Of a stretch of DNA of 64,000 bases, positions 55,721 through 64,000 are shown one piece after another. The first letter of the stretch is position 1. Every line of letters begins with the position of its first letter. The stretch covers positions 9,433,321 through 9,497,320 of the forward strand of contig OW203751.1 in NCBI GenBank assembly GCA_934045075.1, read 5' to 3'. A model generated the notes under the pieces. It searched no databases, had not been told where the DNA came from, and saw nothing but the letters and a program-made list of their open reading frames with translations. Both the position numbers and the translations under genes were made by a program. The stretch is from Yponomeuta sedellus (lineage: Eukaryota > Arthropoda > Insecta > Lepidoptera > Yponomeutidae).

Positions 55721-55929
55721 CGTATTTTGGACATAAAAAAGGAAATTACTCAGATACTTCTTAAGCTAAGAGTATCTTGTTGTAAAAAATTAGCTTATCC
55801 TGCAGTTGCCGGACTGCAGGAAGATGTTGAGACGATGATGTATGGATGTGTCAATAAAACAGGAAACGGAACCCTTAACTACTTATAAGCCATTCATAAC
55901 AAGTACCTGTACTTGACAATTTACTGGAA

Positions 55930-56120
55930 TATAACATAACATTTACATACAGGCACACACATTGCTTCTGGCCCCACACTAGGATACCCTGTGTCGTGGG
56001 AACCAGAAACAGCGACGTCACAAACATGTAAACATCCAAGACCTTGGCTTTAATTTTAATCCACAGCCGGGGTTCGAACCCGGAACCTCTCGCATTATAG
56101 GCAGATGCGCGGCCGCTCCG
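55930..56120 (-). mobile_element. tRNA-headed SINE (7499 family), full length
   Basis: Antisense tail (acataacatttacataca), body and head with B box complement (ggggttcgaacccg). Confidence 0.7.
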
Positions 56121-56146
56121 CCGCAGATGCCGTCAACATAATTCAT

Positions 56147-56440
56147 ACATACATAACCTCACGCCTGTATCCCAGAGGCGTAGGCAGAGACCAGGGACTG
56201 CCACTTGCTACGATCCTGACAGATCACCTTCGCTTCATCAACGTTCATAAGTCGTGGCATGCACGCACGCCGGTTCCGGGTACTTTTATCTTCCCCTTTG
56301 CTAATACATCCCCTATGTGGTCGATGTATGTCCGCCTGGGACGTTCATTACCAGCCCTTCCACTCACATTCGCAATATATATTTGTTTCGTCAATCGTTT
56401 TTCCTTAATCCTCTCCACAAACCAACGCAACAATTCAAAT
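56147..56440 (-). pseudogene. LINE reverse transcriptase C-terminal fragment (family A), best copy
   Basis: On the minus strand, allowing a frame change, it reads ERLTKQIYIANVSGRAG, RPRRTYIDHIGDVLAKGKIK, then ACHDL and an end like WQSLVSAYPSGIQA. This is the C-terminal end of an insect LINE reverse transcriptase. It lies about 70 bp downstream of exon 1 of the CD36-family gene. Confidence 0.65.
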
Positions 56441-56510
56441 TTAATAATAATAGTGTATGCTTAGTTTAATAATTTAGGTATCCAAGTAACGAAATACAAT
56501 AGCTACTAAC

Positions 56511-56565
56511 GTATTTTCCCATTCGCCTTCAGACACTCCAAGAGTCTCCTCCACTTGATTTCCAT
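56511..56565 (-). CDS. CD36-family scavenger receptor, exon 1 (start codon and cytosolic tail)
   Basis: Coding part of the proposed first exon. The ATG at 56565-56563 sits in a good context (gaaATGG) and is followed by 18 codons reading MEIKWRRLLECLKANGKI, then one nucleotide before the donor gttagt. The phase-1 end fits exon 2, which needs one leading base; the split codon becomes CGG (Arg). A short, basic, non-membrane start before the first hydrophobic segment is what CD36 proteins have. Upstream is a pyrimidine-rich leader and a CCAAT-containing, repeat-free stretch, fitting a promoter. The link to exon 2 across 20 kb is inferred from phase, strand and protein logic only; another first exon beyond the window is possible. 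Confidence 0.6.
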
Positions 56566-56579
56566 TTCCAACACTCGCA

Positions 56580-56730
56580 CGGAGGAGACACGAAAAACAC
56601 AAAAAGAAAAACACACGCGTCGGTCGTTCCAAATTTGAAATATTTCGGGCGTTCCGATTGGCTAGGCGCACGCCATCTTTACCGTTCGGCTGCGCAAGAG
56701 TGACTGGGCCGTCGGACCCGATTCCGCTCA
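56580..56730. promoter_or_regulatory. Candidate divergent promoter between CD36-family gene and an unknown plus-strand gene
   Basis: A repeat-free, CpG-containing stretch separates exon 1 of the minus-strand gene from a possible plus-strand first exon. It carries ATTGGCTAGG (an inverted CCAAT box) around 56656. On the plus side an arthropod-type initiator TCAGTT has its A at 56730. On the minus side a leader rich in T and C leads into the ATG at 56565. No TATA box was seen. The call rests on motif and context only. Confidence 0.4.
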
Positions 56731-56802
56731 GTTTTAGTTCGTGTCATAATAGTCCAGTGCTGTTCGCGGTTTTTTGTGCACTCGTCAGTCATTTGTCGAG
56801 AG
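56730..56802 (+). other. Candidate non-coding first exon of an unrecognised plus-strand gene
   Basis: From the initiator-like TCAGTT the sequence runs without repeats to GTCGAGAG and then gtaagaac, a strong splice donor at 56803. There is no ATG in the 73 nt, so this would be 5' untranslated sequence. No downstream exon that clearly belongs to it was recognised before the window ends. Confidence 0.35.
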
Positions 56803-56847
56803 GTAAGAACATCAGTATGACTTGATAACACTGAATGGAAATGGTAT

Positions 56848-57264
56848 CAGTGGCATAGCTACCGAGGGGCTAGGCGGGGCAGTGCCCCGGGGCCCTCAAG
56901 CTCGGGGGGCCCTCGAATCCTTACCAGAAATCTCGATCGAGCGGACCTTTTGGAATTTTCTCCCATTTTCAAAATAAATATGACAGGTTGCAACCCCACT
57001 TTAATCATGACAGTTCAGTTGAGAGAAATTCAAAAATTATGCCTAGGGAATTCCCCTAAATTCTTTTTGTAGGTTGTCAGTGTTGTCAATGTGACGGATA
57101 GTGATATGTGCGTTTAATTATACATCAATGTGCGTTTTATTGTATTTGTTGAAGTATTTGTATATTTCATATTTTTATTTCATAAAACCTAATCAGTTTG
57201 CATAGCAGTGGGGCCCCATTTTTCAATTTACCTCAGAGCCCTTGGTTCCCTAGCTACGCCACTG
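56848..57264. mobile_element. hAT-like MITE with 8-bp target site duplication
   Basis: Ends cagtggcatagctacc and (complement) cagtggcgtagctagg. Flanks aatggtat (56840-56847) and aatagtat (57265-57272) agree at 7 of 8. Lies 45 bp after the candidate plus-strand donor. Confidence 0.7.
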
Positions 57265-57384
57265 AATAGTATCAACCCTTTGTATGTCCCCATGCTCCAC
57301 ACTTGCTCCAGAAAAAGAAACCTTACGACACGGAGTGAGTACCTATTTTACGATAACACGTCTTGGCGCGTCGATGGCAAGCCA

Positions 57385-57640
57385 TCGATATCAACTCTTG
57401 TATTTCCCCACTGCTGGGGCACCGGTCTCTTTCTGCATCGCAGGAAGGTTAGGCCGTACTCCGCTACGGGGGCCAAGTCCTGGTTGACGGAGAGTTGTAA
57501 GACAGTGGCGGGTCTTACTGTCCGAAGTTATAAAGCCGCCCGTAAGGCCTCTGGAATGGCTGAACGACTGCCAGTACATGACAGCCGGCACCGTTCGTGG
57601 CCTAGAGGAACCAAGGGATTGAAATCAATCACCATCCTGT
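57385..57640 (-). mobile_element. 5S-type SINE, internal deletion
   Basis: gatatcaactcttgtatttc to cagccggcacc, then joined to a piece of the head (gttcgtggcctagaggaacc) in the other orientation. Confidence 0.65.
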
Positions 57641-58490
57641 GAACGAATGCATAAATGAATGAATGTATGAACTAATTTGTACAAAGACAAGCTTAAAACT
57701 AAAAAATCACCGTTTGCCTTCACCTACCACCAGACATTTCCATGCCGCGATTGGAAATTTTGGGATATTCATTTTAATTTATGCATGTATATAAAAGCCC
57801 ATAACTCAACAAAAGACCTATACTACTCTTAGTTATCACAATAGCTTCTACTGAGAGTGTAGAAACACGAAAGGCAATTTAAAGACCGACTGATTGCAGT
57901 GACCGTTTGCAGAATATCAAGGAACACGTCGTGAGAAGACATGCATTCCTTTTATAGCATTGATCAATAATAATAACACTTTGTATAGTCTGGGACGCAG
58001 GTTAGATGCAAAACTATGGCATACTAACTGTGGGGACGGGCAGCCGACATTGAGACCATCTTCGTCTTGCGGAAGAGAGCGACCAGTTTAATTTATAAGC
58101 TAGGCAGAAGAGATTCGTTAAGAGATTTCTTTAAAGAAACTAACATCCTGACAGTTGCCAGTCAGTATATCTGTGAAAATATTATTTAAGCCAGGAAAAA
58201 TATCAGTAACCCAAACATTTAAAGTTAAATCTTTAAGCCAACACAATGTTATCCGTTATCAACCCTTGTATGTCTCTCTTATGTATCTTATTGGGATATT
58301 TCAAGAAAGTCGCATTTTCATACTCTTGTCATATTTTTTTTTCCCGATAAACTTAATTAAAGACCTACGCCAAGATCAGTCTAAAAAACCGCAGCCTGCA
58401 TTTATATTCACCTAATTCCGATCACAGCTGATGAGACTCGAGGAACAAAAACTAGCCTTCACCGCTCCAACGTTAAGGCCTGGGTCACAC
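57641..58490. other. Sequence without recognised genes
   Basis: 58255-58275 is a scrap of the 5S-type SINE tail (atcaacccttgtatgtc). Nothing else recognised. Confidence 0.3.
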
Positions 58491-58494
58491 ATCA

Positions 58495-58620
58495 AGGCTC
58501 GCCACTGTCTTACAATCCTCCACAACCCGGACTTGGCCCCCGTGGTGGAGTAAGACCCAACCTACCTGTGATGCAGGAAGAGACCCGTGCCCCTGCAGTG
58601 GGACATACAAAGGGTTGACA
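58495..58620 (+). mobile_element. 5S-type SINE tail
   Basis: cgccactgtcttacaatcct to ggacatacaaagggttgaca. Confidence 0.6.
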
Positions 58621-58789
58621 TCATAAATCCATCGATATGCGACATGTGACCGTTGAACTGACAACTCTTTTGATGAAAACTGCGCACGCGCTTCCAAGAT
58701 GGCGGGCGGGAAGCTCGGCGCGGTAGAAACCCTCCTTCCGGCGAGCGCTGATATCATAGTGAATAGGCGTAACAACAGCATCAAATAAT

Positions 58790-59040
58790 TATTCTTTTTT
58801 TTTAATGCACTAAAGCACGGGGCTAAGGACAATTTTAAAAAACCTATTTAGGGGCTAAAAATTCCACCCATGCCGAGACTCGAACCCGCGACCTCTGGCT
58901 AACCGTGCCAGCGCTCTCCCAACTGACAAGTAGTCGCCCATTAGCAAAGTTGGGAGAGCGCTGGCACCATTAGCCAGAAGTCGCGGGTTCGAGTCCCGGC
59001 ATGGGTGGAATGTTTAGCCTCTAAATAGGTTTTTTAAAAA
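58790..59040. mobile_element. tRNA-like foldback repeat with 13-bp target site duplication
   Basis: Antisense half with tail, junction in ccaactgacaagtagtcgcc, sense half to aaataggttttttaaaaa. Flanks 58777-58789 and 59041-59053 are both agcatcaaataat. Confidence 0.85.
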
Positions 59041-59053
59041 AGCATCAAATAAT

Positions 59054-60057
59054 CGAAGGTTTAAAGACATTAGGGTTAAGGACTTAAAACACCTATTTAG
59101 TTTTAAAAAAAGTAGATTACCAATATCTTCAATAAAATAAAAAGATTATAACACTGCTTTCAGCCATTTTGACTGAAACACCAATCACACCGCGTGACGT
59201 CACGCTTAGGCAAATATTGGTAAACTTCACCCGAGCTTTGTTGTGACTACTATTTTTACCTGATTACGCATTTAGATTGATTTTTAGAGGTACTGCACAC
59301 CATTTAAATAGACTTTGGAATTCATTTGAACATTTCACATTTATGACGCAAACTTTGTTTACTTTCTTTGGCTGCACATTTGACGTTTGATGTTTGTTTA
59401 CGTAGGTGTGACGACAGATTCGACGCCATGACACTGCGAGCTGTTTTTCCACAGGTTTAACATAATTTTAGAAAAATGGCTGTGGCAATGGAAAAATGAC
59501 CTCCGTTGAACCTTAGCTTATTACAAAATATTATAGGTTATTTTTGTAAATAATAAATGTGCCCCCACGTTATGGGAGAGGATTTCAAAATCTTTCGTCA
59601 TGCCTATTATATTTCATAAAGACGCTAATGGTCGAAATAAAATTGAAATTAAATTCACGGTATTCACGTGCCTTAAAATTCCCAATCAGCTATGGGCACG
59701 CGTGGTAATTAAGCCCACACTCTCTCCCCGAGAGAAAGCTTGTCTTTGCACTGGGACTTTATAGTCAACATAATTGACAACATTTCATTTTTTTAGCATA
59801 CGGATTTTATTGTCCTAAAGGAAACTAGATACAAAATAAAACGAACCATATTTTTTTATTTTCTGAAACACGCACGTTTTCTTATATTTTTTACATTTTA
59901 AAGTTTAAAATATTTTTACCGGAAGTGACGAAACAACGAGGCTCACAATATGTTTTCTTTTGCCTAATATCCTAAAAAAAAAATATAGTTACAAATGTCA
60001 TTTTAGTATTGCCAGGGCCATGTTAAAAAACAGTTTCTGAATTTTTTTAACATATGC
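59054..60057. other. AT-rich sequence without recognised genes
   Basis: 59140-59470 (ccgcgtgacgtcacgc, tttgacgtttgatgtttg) looks like a promoter-like or element-end segment, but no partner was identified. No gene seen. Confidence 0.3.
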
Positions 60058-60068
60058 AAATATGTTTT

Positions 60069-60433
60069 GAAGCGCTCGTGGCCTAGGCTAACCGAGTGAT
60101 TGGAATCAATCACTTGGTTAAGCAACAACAGGCGCGGTCAGGTACGGGATGGGTGAGCGTCCCGTGTCTACCGCTAGTGCCATTTTTCCGAGCGCTTCCG
60201 TGCTTCGCAAGGCACGTTAAGCCGTTGGTGCCGGCTGTCATATAATGGCAGTCGTTAAGCCATGTCAGAGGCCTTATGGGCGGCTTCATAACTTCTGACA
60301 GTAAGGCCCGCCACTGTCTTACAATCCTCCACCAACCCGGACTTGGCCCCCGTGGTGGAGTATGGCCTAACCTTCCTGCGAGGCAGGAAGAGACCCGTGC
60401 CCCAGCAGTGGGGACATACAAGGGTTGATAACG
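60069..60433 (+). mobile_element. 5S rRNA-derived SINE, best full-length copy, 11-bp target site duplication
   Basis: Head gaagcgctcgtggcctaggc, box A-like gttaagcaac, box C-like gatgggtgagcgtccc, middle gccgttggtgccggctgtca, tail gccccagcagtggggacat and gggttgata. Flanks 60058-60068 and 60434-60444 are both aaatatgtttt. Confidence 0.88.
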
Positions 60434-60718
60434 AAATATGTTTTTCTTTTATACAATTAAATCAGCTTAGTTCAATTCATCATCCCTTATATGTAGTTGT
60501 TCCTTTTTTGTCAAATGTACTTTGTATTGGCAAAGCCTTTATCTGCGTTCGTAGTGTTTTTGCTGCCAGTTTATGGTATGGTAAGTATAAAGTATGGTAA
60601 CCCTGATATTATGTTGTGGTTTACCTAACGTAAACAAACTTTGTGTAGTGTTAAATTTATTTCTCTCTACTCAAATTCTATCCTATACAAGAACAAGAAA
60701 GTCATTGGTAGGTATACA

Positions 60719-60877
60719 ATGGACTTTTCAGATTTAGACGGATTCGTACGCGCTGACAGCCGAAATCTACCCAAGGTAGATCTTTCAATGCTTTTGGAGT
60801 TCATGCATCAAAAATGCAGCGAAAATAAGAGGTGCAACCGTGATGATGAAAACCATGATTTCAGTTTTATGAAATAG
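60719..60877 (+). pseudogene. Short ORF, start of an insect YqaJ/SWIM-type protein?
   Basis: From the ATG at 60719 the frame reads MDFSDLDGFVRADSRNLPKV, DLSMLLEFMHQKCSENKR and stops after NHDFSFMK. The word DSRNLPKVD near the N-terminus recalls multi-copy insect proteins that carry a SWIM zinc finger and a YqaJ-type nuclease domain; this is from memory and weak. Those proteins are several hundred residues long, so here only the first about 40 residues would be present. It could also be an exon (aaggtag is donor-like but poor) of the plus-strand gene suggested at 56730. Confidence 0.3.
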
Positions 60878-60908
60878 GCCTCGGAGACCATCAGCAACCA
60901 AAAATAAA

Positions 60909-60925
60909 GGGGGGGGGGGGGGGGC
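60909..60925. repeat. Run of 17 G
   Basis: Uninterrupted poly-G in an AT-rich setting; prone to length errors. Confidence 0.95.
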
Positions 60926-61128
60926 ACGTGAATAACAATGTACTACTTAAGAAATACGATAATTAATAATTAAAAATTATTCTTCGCCATCACTACATAA
61001 ATTAAACACTTCTTCGTCCTCATTCTCATATGGCTCAGTTGAAGTAGACGTTGAGTAAGTAAAAAATAGTGTTGGGCATATTTTTTTATCTTGTACTTAA
61101 CGAAATCTTCAGGTTTAAACGTTGTCAG

Positions 61129-61616
61129 CAGTGTTATATTAATATACGGTAATTCATGGATGTTTTTTGTAATATACGGTATACGGCAGGATTTCGACTG
61201 CCGTATCATATAATACGGCAATTCAAGTCCAACTTGCTCGTAACCTTAAAACAAAAAAATACTACAAACGAAACGTAATAAATGTGTCCGATTTTCGGGA
61301 TATCCCAAAGAAAATTTTCCTGCAGACATAAATTGAACTAGATGTCTCATGCAATCTCTTTTATATGTCCTACTCTTAGCTAAACAAGCTATTCGAAATC
61401 AAGGCGGTTGCACAAAATTTCAGGTGTCAGGAGATAATTACGAGTATGCTTATCAAAATGAAAAGCAAAGAAAAATATTCATTGCACAAGCAGTGTATTA
61501 GAAACATATAGGATGAAGAAATGATAGAAAGTTGAAAAGATAATACGGCAGATCTGCGATTTTTTTTTTATAAATACGGCAATTTGAAGGTTTAGATTTT
61601 GACGATAATAACACTG
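61129..61616. mobile_element. hAT-like MITE (atacggcaa family), uninterrupted copy
   Basis: Ends cagtgttat and ataacactg; flanks gttgtcag (61121-61128) and gtcgtcag (61617-61624) agree at 7 of 8. Repeated inner words tacggcaa and ttgccgta. Serves as empty-site reference for 42868-43686. Confidence 0.7.
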
Positions 61617-61979
61617 GTCGTCAGCTAAGTCGCTAAATAATTTTTGTCCTCAAAACTTTTTTCTTGTCGCTAAGGCTCTCGCAAAAGTCGTCATTTCTAG
61701 CGACTAAGTCGCTAAATTGGCAACACTGATTTTTTAGGTTAGATCTTGAAATTGACTTTTTTTTTCATCGTGGCACAGGCATGTTCACTGGGAGCCATGG
61801 TGTGACGTCATCAGCGTATTTTTGTGTTTTTACCATTTTCTCGGAAATGAAACCACAGAAAAAACTGAAATAATTTTTTACTTGCTTTACAAAGCCAAAT
61901 CTCGAAATGGTTTTCGAATTAGAGCTCCATACAATTTTGAAATGTTGTCAATTAGAAATAGGAAAGATGACGCGCCTTG

Positions 61980-62175
61980 CGGCATCTGTGACGTAGCGGT
62001 AGCGCATCTGCCTACCATGCAAGAGGTCCCGGGTTCGTACACCGGCTAGGGACAAAAAAAAACAAGTCTTGGATGTTTACATGTTTGTGATGTCGTAGTT
62101 TCTGGTTCCACGACACAGGGTGTCCTAGTGTGGGCCCAGAAGCAATGTATGTGCTTGTATGTAAATGTTATGTTA
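61980..62175 (+). mobile_element. tRNA-headed SINE (7499 family)
   Basis: Head tgacgtagcggtagcgcatc, B box gggttcgtaca (changed at two bases), full body and gtaaatgttatgttat end. Confidence 0.75.
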
Positions 62176-62399
62176 TTCGCACTCTCATCGCGCGTCCCTT
62201 CCGTGTGCCCCAAGCTTAAGGACTCGCTGATTAATCGATGAATCGATGACTCGATTGAGCAACTGCATTGTGTGTAACCTTAAGTCCGCACACGGGGAAC
62301 AACCTTGATCGTAGTTGGTCATGCGACCTGAAAAGCGATGCCGCCTTAACGACCAATGTTTCCTGCAGGCTCTGTGGGGCGATTGAATACGTTATGATG

Positions 62400-62485
62400 G
62401 TGATATCAACCCTTTTTATGTCCCCTCTGCACCTTTTTTCAAGCCAACTTACCGTTATCAACCCTTGTATGTCCCCATAATAATA
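62400..62485 (-). mobile_element. Two 5S-type SINE tail ends
   Basis: gatatcaaccctttttatgt at 62402 and ttatcaacccttgtatgtcc at 62454: extreme 5'-truncated insertions. Confidence 0.55.
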
Positions 62486-62505
62486 ATAATAATTATGTTA
62501 ACTCG

Positions 62506-62740
62506 ATTACACTATTTTTATTTTTAATGCACTAACCCGTGCTAAGGAACAAATTTAAAAACCTATTTAGAGGCTAAAAATTTTCACCCATGCCGGGATT
62601 CGAACCCGCAACCTCTGGCTATCCGTACCAGCGCTCTACCAATTGAGCTCAATTGGTAGAGCGCTGGTACGGATAGCCAGAGGTTGCGGGTTCGAATCCC
62701 GGCATGGGTGAAATTTTTAGCCTCTAAATAGGTTTTTAAA
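62506..62740. mobile_element. tRNA-like foldback repeat, near-perfect palindrome, 12-bp target site duplication
   Basis: Antisense half meets sense half exactly at ccaattgag/ctcaattgg (62639-62656). Flanks 62494-62505 and 62741-62752 are both tatgttaactcg. It interrupts a (TTTCA) LINE tail that continues to 62960. Confidence 0.9.
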
Positions 62741-62970
62741 TATGTTAACTCGGTTAATTAAGGACTTTGAAAAGATTAAGTTTGGAGTTATTTGTCCATT
62801 TTTCTCCGAAATGATCTAGATTTTGAAATGGACACCTAGTTTGAATTGTAACGTTCATCAAGCCGCAGTTTCTGCGCTACTTTGATTGATTGATTAATAT
62901 CAATCATGACTGATAAATCATTTTTTTACATAAGACACACACACGTTGAATAAAACCTTTTCATTTAATT
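62741..62970 (+). mobile_element. LINE 3' region with (TTTCA)n tail
   Basis: aaggactttgaaaagattaa to tttcatttaatttcatttcg, with a short extra insertion (ttgattgattaatatcaatc) at 62883-62940. Confidence 0.6.
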
Positions 62971-63280
62971 TCATTTCGAGCTACGTCCCGCGGAGTTACC
63001 CGCGGTTTATCGATTTTCCCATGGGAATAAGATATTTTCCCGCGGTAAAACGTAGCCTATGAGCTAATCCAGGGCGTCAGCTAACTCCATACCAAATATA
63101 ATAATTAAAATCGCTCCAGCCGTTTAGACGTGAAGAAGTAACAAACATACACACTCACAAAATTTTGCCATAACTAGTGGGATAGTGTGTGTGATTGCGT
63201 TGCCATGGTAACATGAATCGTATAAATGGATTCCATCGCAGTACGAACTTCGCCAGGACACCTAGTAAATGAATATAGTA
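62971..63280. mobile_element. Dispersed lepidopteran-type repeat ('ccgcggagttacccgcgg')
   Basis: cgcggtaaaacgtagcctat, atcgctccagccgtttagac, aagtaacaaacatacacac. Class not decided. Confidence 0.45.
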
Positions 63281-63396
63281 TTATTATTTAAGTACATCTT
63301 AAGATTAGGGGTCCATAGGGACCCTGTATTTTAAGGCATGCGTGGGCCGAAGCCAACAGCACAGAGACCTTTACTATTATGTACCTCTAATCTCTA

Positions 63397-63803
63397 GAAG
63401 CGCTCGTGGCCTAGTCGAACCGAGTGATTGGAATCAATCACTTGACTTGACTTGGTCTGGTCTTGGTCTTGGACCTGTGTTTGCCTAGCCGAACTGAGTG
63501 ATTGGAATGAATCACTTGAGTTAAGCAAAAACAGGCGCGGTCAGGTACAGGATGGTTGAAGGTCCCGTGACTACTGCTAGTCGCATTTTTGCGAGCGCTT
63601 CCATGCTTCGCAAGGCGTGTTAAGCCGTTGGTGCCGGTTGTCATGTAAGGCATTCGTTCAGTCGTTAAGCCACTTCAGAGGCCTTTTGGGCGGCTTCATA
63701 ACTTCTGAAAGTCAGGCCCGCCACTTTCTTACAATCCTCCACCAACCTGGACTTAGCCCCCGTGCCTCAGCAATGGGGACATACGAAGGGTTGATATCAA
63801 TAT
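63397..63803 (+). mobile_element. 5S rRNA-derived SINE with duplicated head
   Basis: The head word gaatcaatcacttg occurs at 63433 and again (gaatgaatcacttg) at 63506, each after a gcctag-cgaac-gagtgattgg line. The tail lacks the tatggcctaaccttcc block. Confidence 0.75.
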
Positions 63804-63944
63804 GTAACTGTGTGTGATAAAGTTGGCCAAACGACAATGGGTCGTTTAAGGCTTGGGGTTCTCGGCTATAACACTTAATCCATTATTGTTCACTTCTCTA
63901 TGGTAGTACGGTCGGTATAGCACTGTTAGAACAAAAGTGAGTGA

Positions 63945-64000
63945 ATTATATCAACGTTAAGTACATCCCCATTGCTGGGCCATTGGTCTCTTTCTGCATC
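63945..64000 (-). mobile_element. 5S-type SINE tail, cut by window end
   Basis: tatatcaacgttaagtacat to ggtctctttctgcatc. Confidence 0.6.

Noticed and set aside
60120..60180. 5S rRNA gene
   Set aside because: Only the internal control region words are kept; the 5' and 3' stem sequences of 5S rRNA are missing and the unit carries a SINE tail.

Overview
The window looks like a non-coding-rich stretch of a moth or butterfly (Lepidoptera) nuclear genome. It is AT-rich and packed with short retroelements of a lepidopteran kind: tRNA-headed SINEs, tails ending in 'ggagggctatgtccagc' plus '..agtggac' from an RTE-like LINE, the 'agggttccgta...cttggccgg' repeat, and microsatellites growing from LINE tails. 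There are no operons, ribosome binding sites or CRISPR arrays. Almost all short open frames are chance readings of repeats.

One host gene can be read. A class B scavenger receptor (CD36 family) lies on the minus strand. Four coding exons run right to left: 56511-56565, 36455-36546, 16442-16602 and 7318-7459. Their splice phases (1, 0, 2, 0) agree, and together they give the first 150 codons: short cytosolic tail, first membrane segment, the LVL-PGS-F-W start of the ectodomain, and the GPYVY and N-GT-SF blocks. The rest of the gene lies left of the window. Introns are about 20.0, 19.9 and 9.0 kb. Upstream of exon 1 a CCAAT-bearing, non-repetitive stretch (about 56580-56730) looks like a divergent promoter, with a possible plus-strand first exon at 56730-56802 whose gene is not recognised here.

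Intron 1 holds a nearly intact CR1-like non-LTR retrotransposon on the minus strand (about 47136-51480). ORF1 has a PHD-type zinc finger and coiled coil. ORF2 has an endonuclease and reverse transcriptase and is broken by one 1-nt frameshift near 48070.

The remaining DNA is mostly dispersed repeats. (a) A 5S-rRNA-headed SINE family in two subfamilies, with about 25 whole or partial copies. (b) A tRNA-like family that repeatedly forms foldback or tandem-dimer insertions, many with clear target site duplications. (c) Three more tRNA-headed SINEs. (d) Tails of RTE-like and other LINEs. (e) MITEs: Harbinger-like at 2641-2821, hAT-like at 56848-57264 and 61129-61616, and families with long terminal inverted repeats at 33.3, 35.8, 36.7, 40.3 and 54.5 kb. 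(f) A (TTCAA)n array of about 690 bp that starts at an RTE tail. Several nested insertions can be ordered in time because an uninterrupted relative lies in the same window. All identifications are by eye; no alignment or database search was possible.
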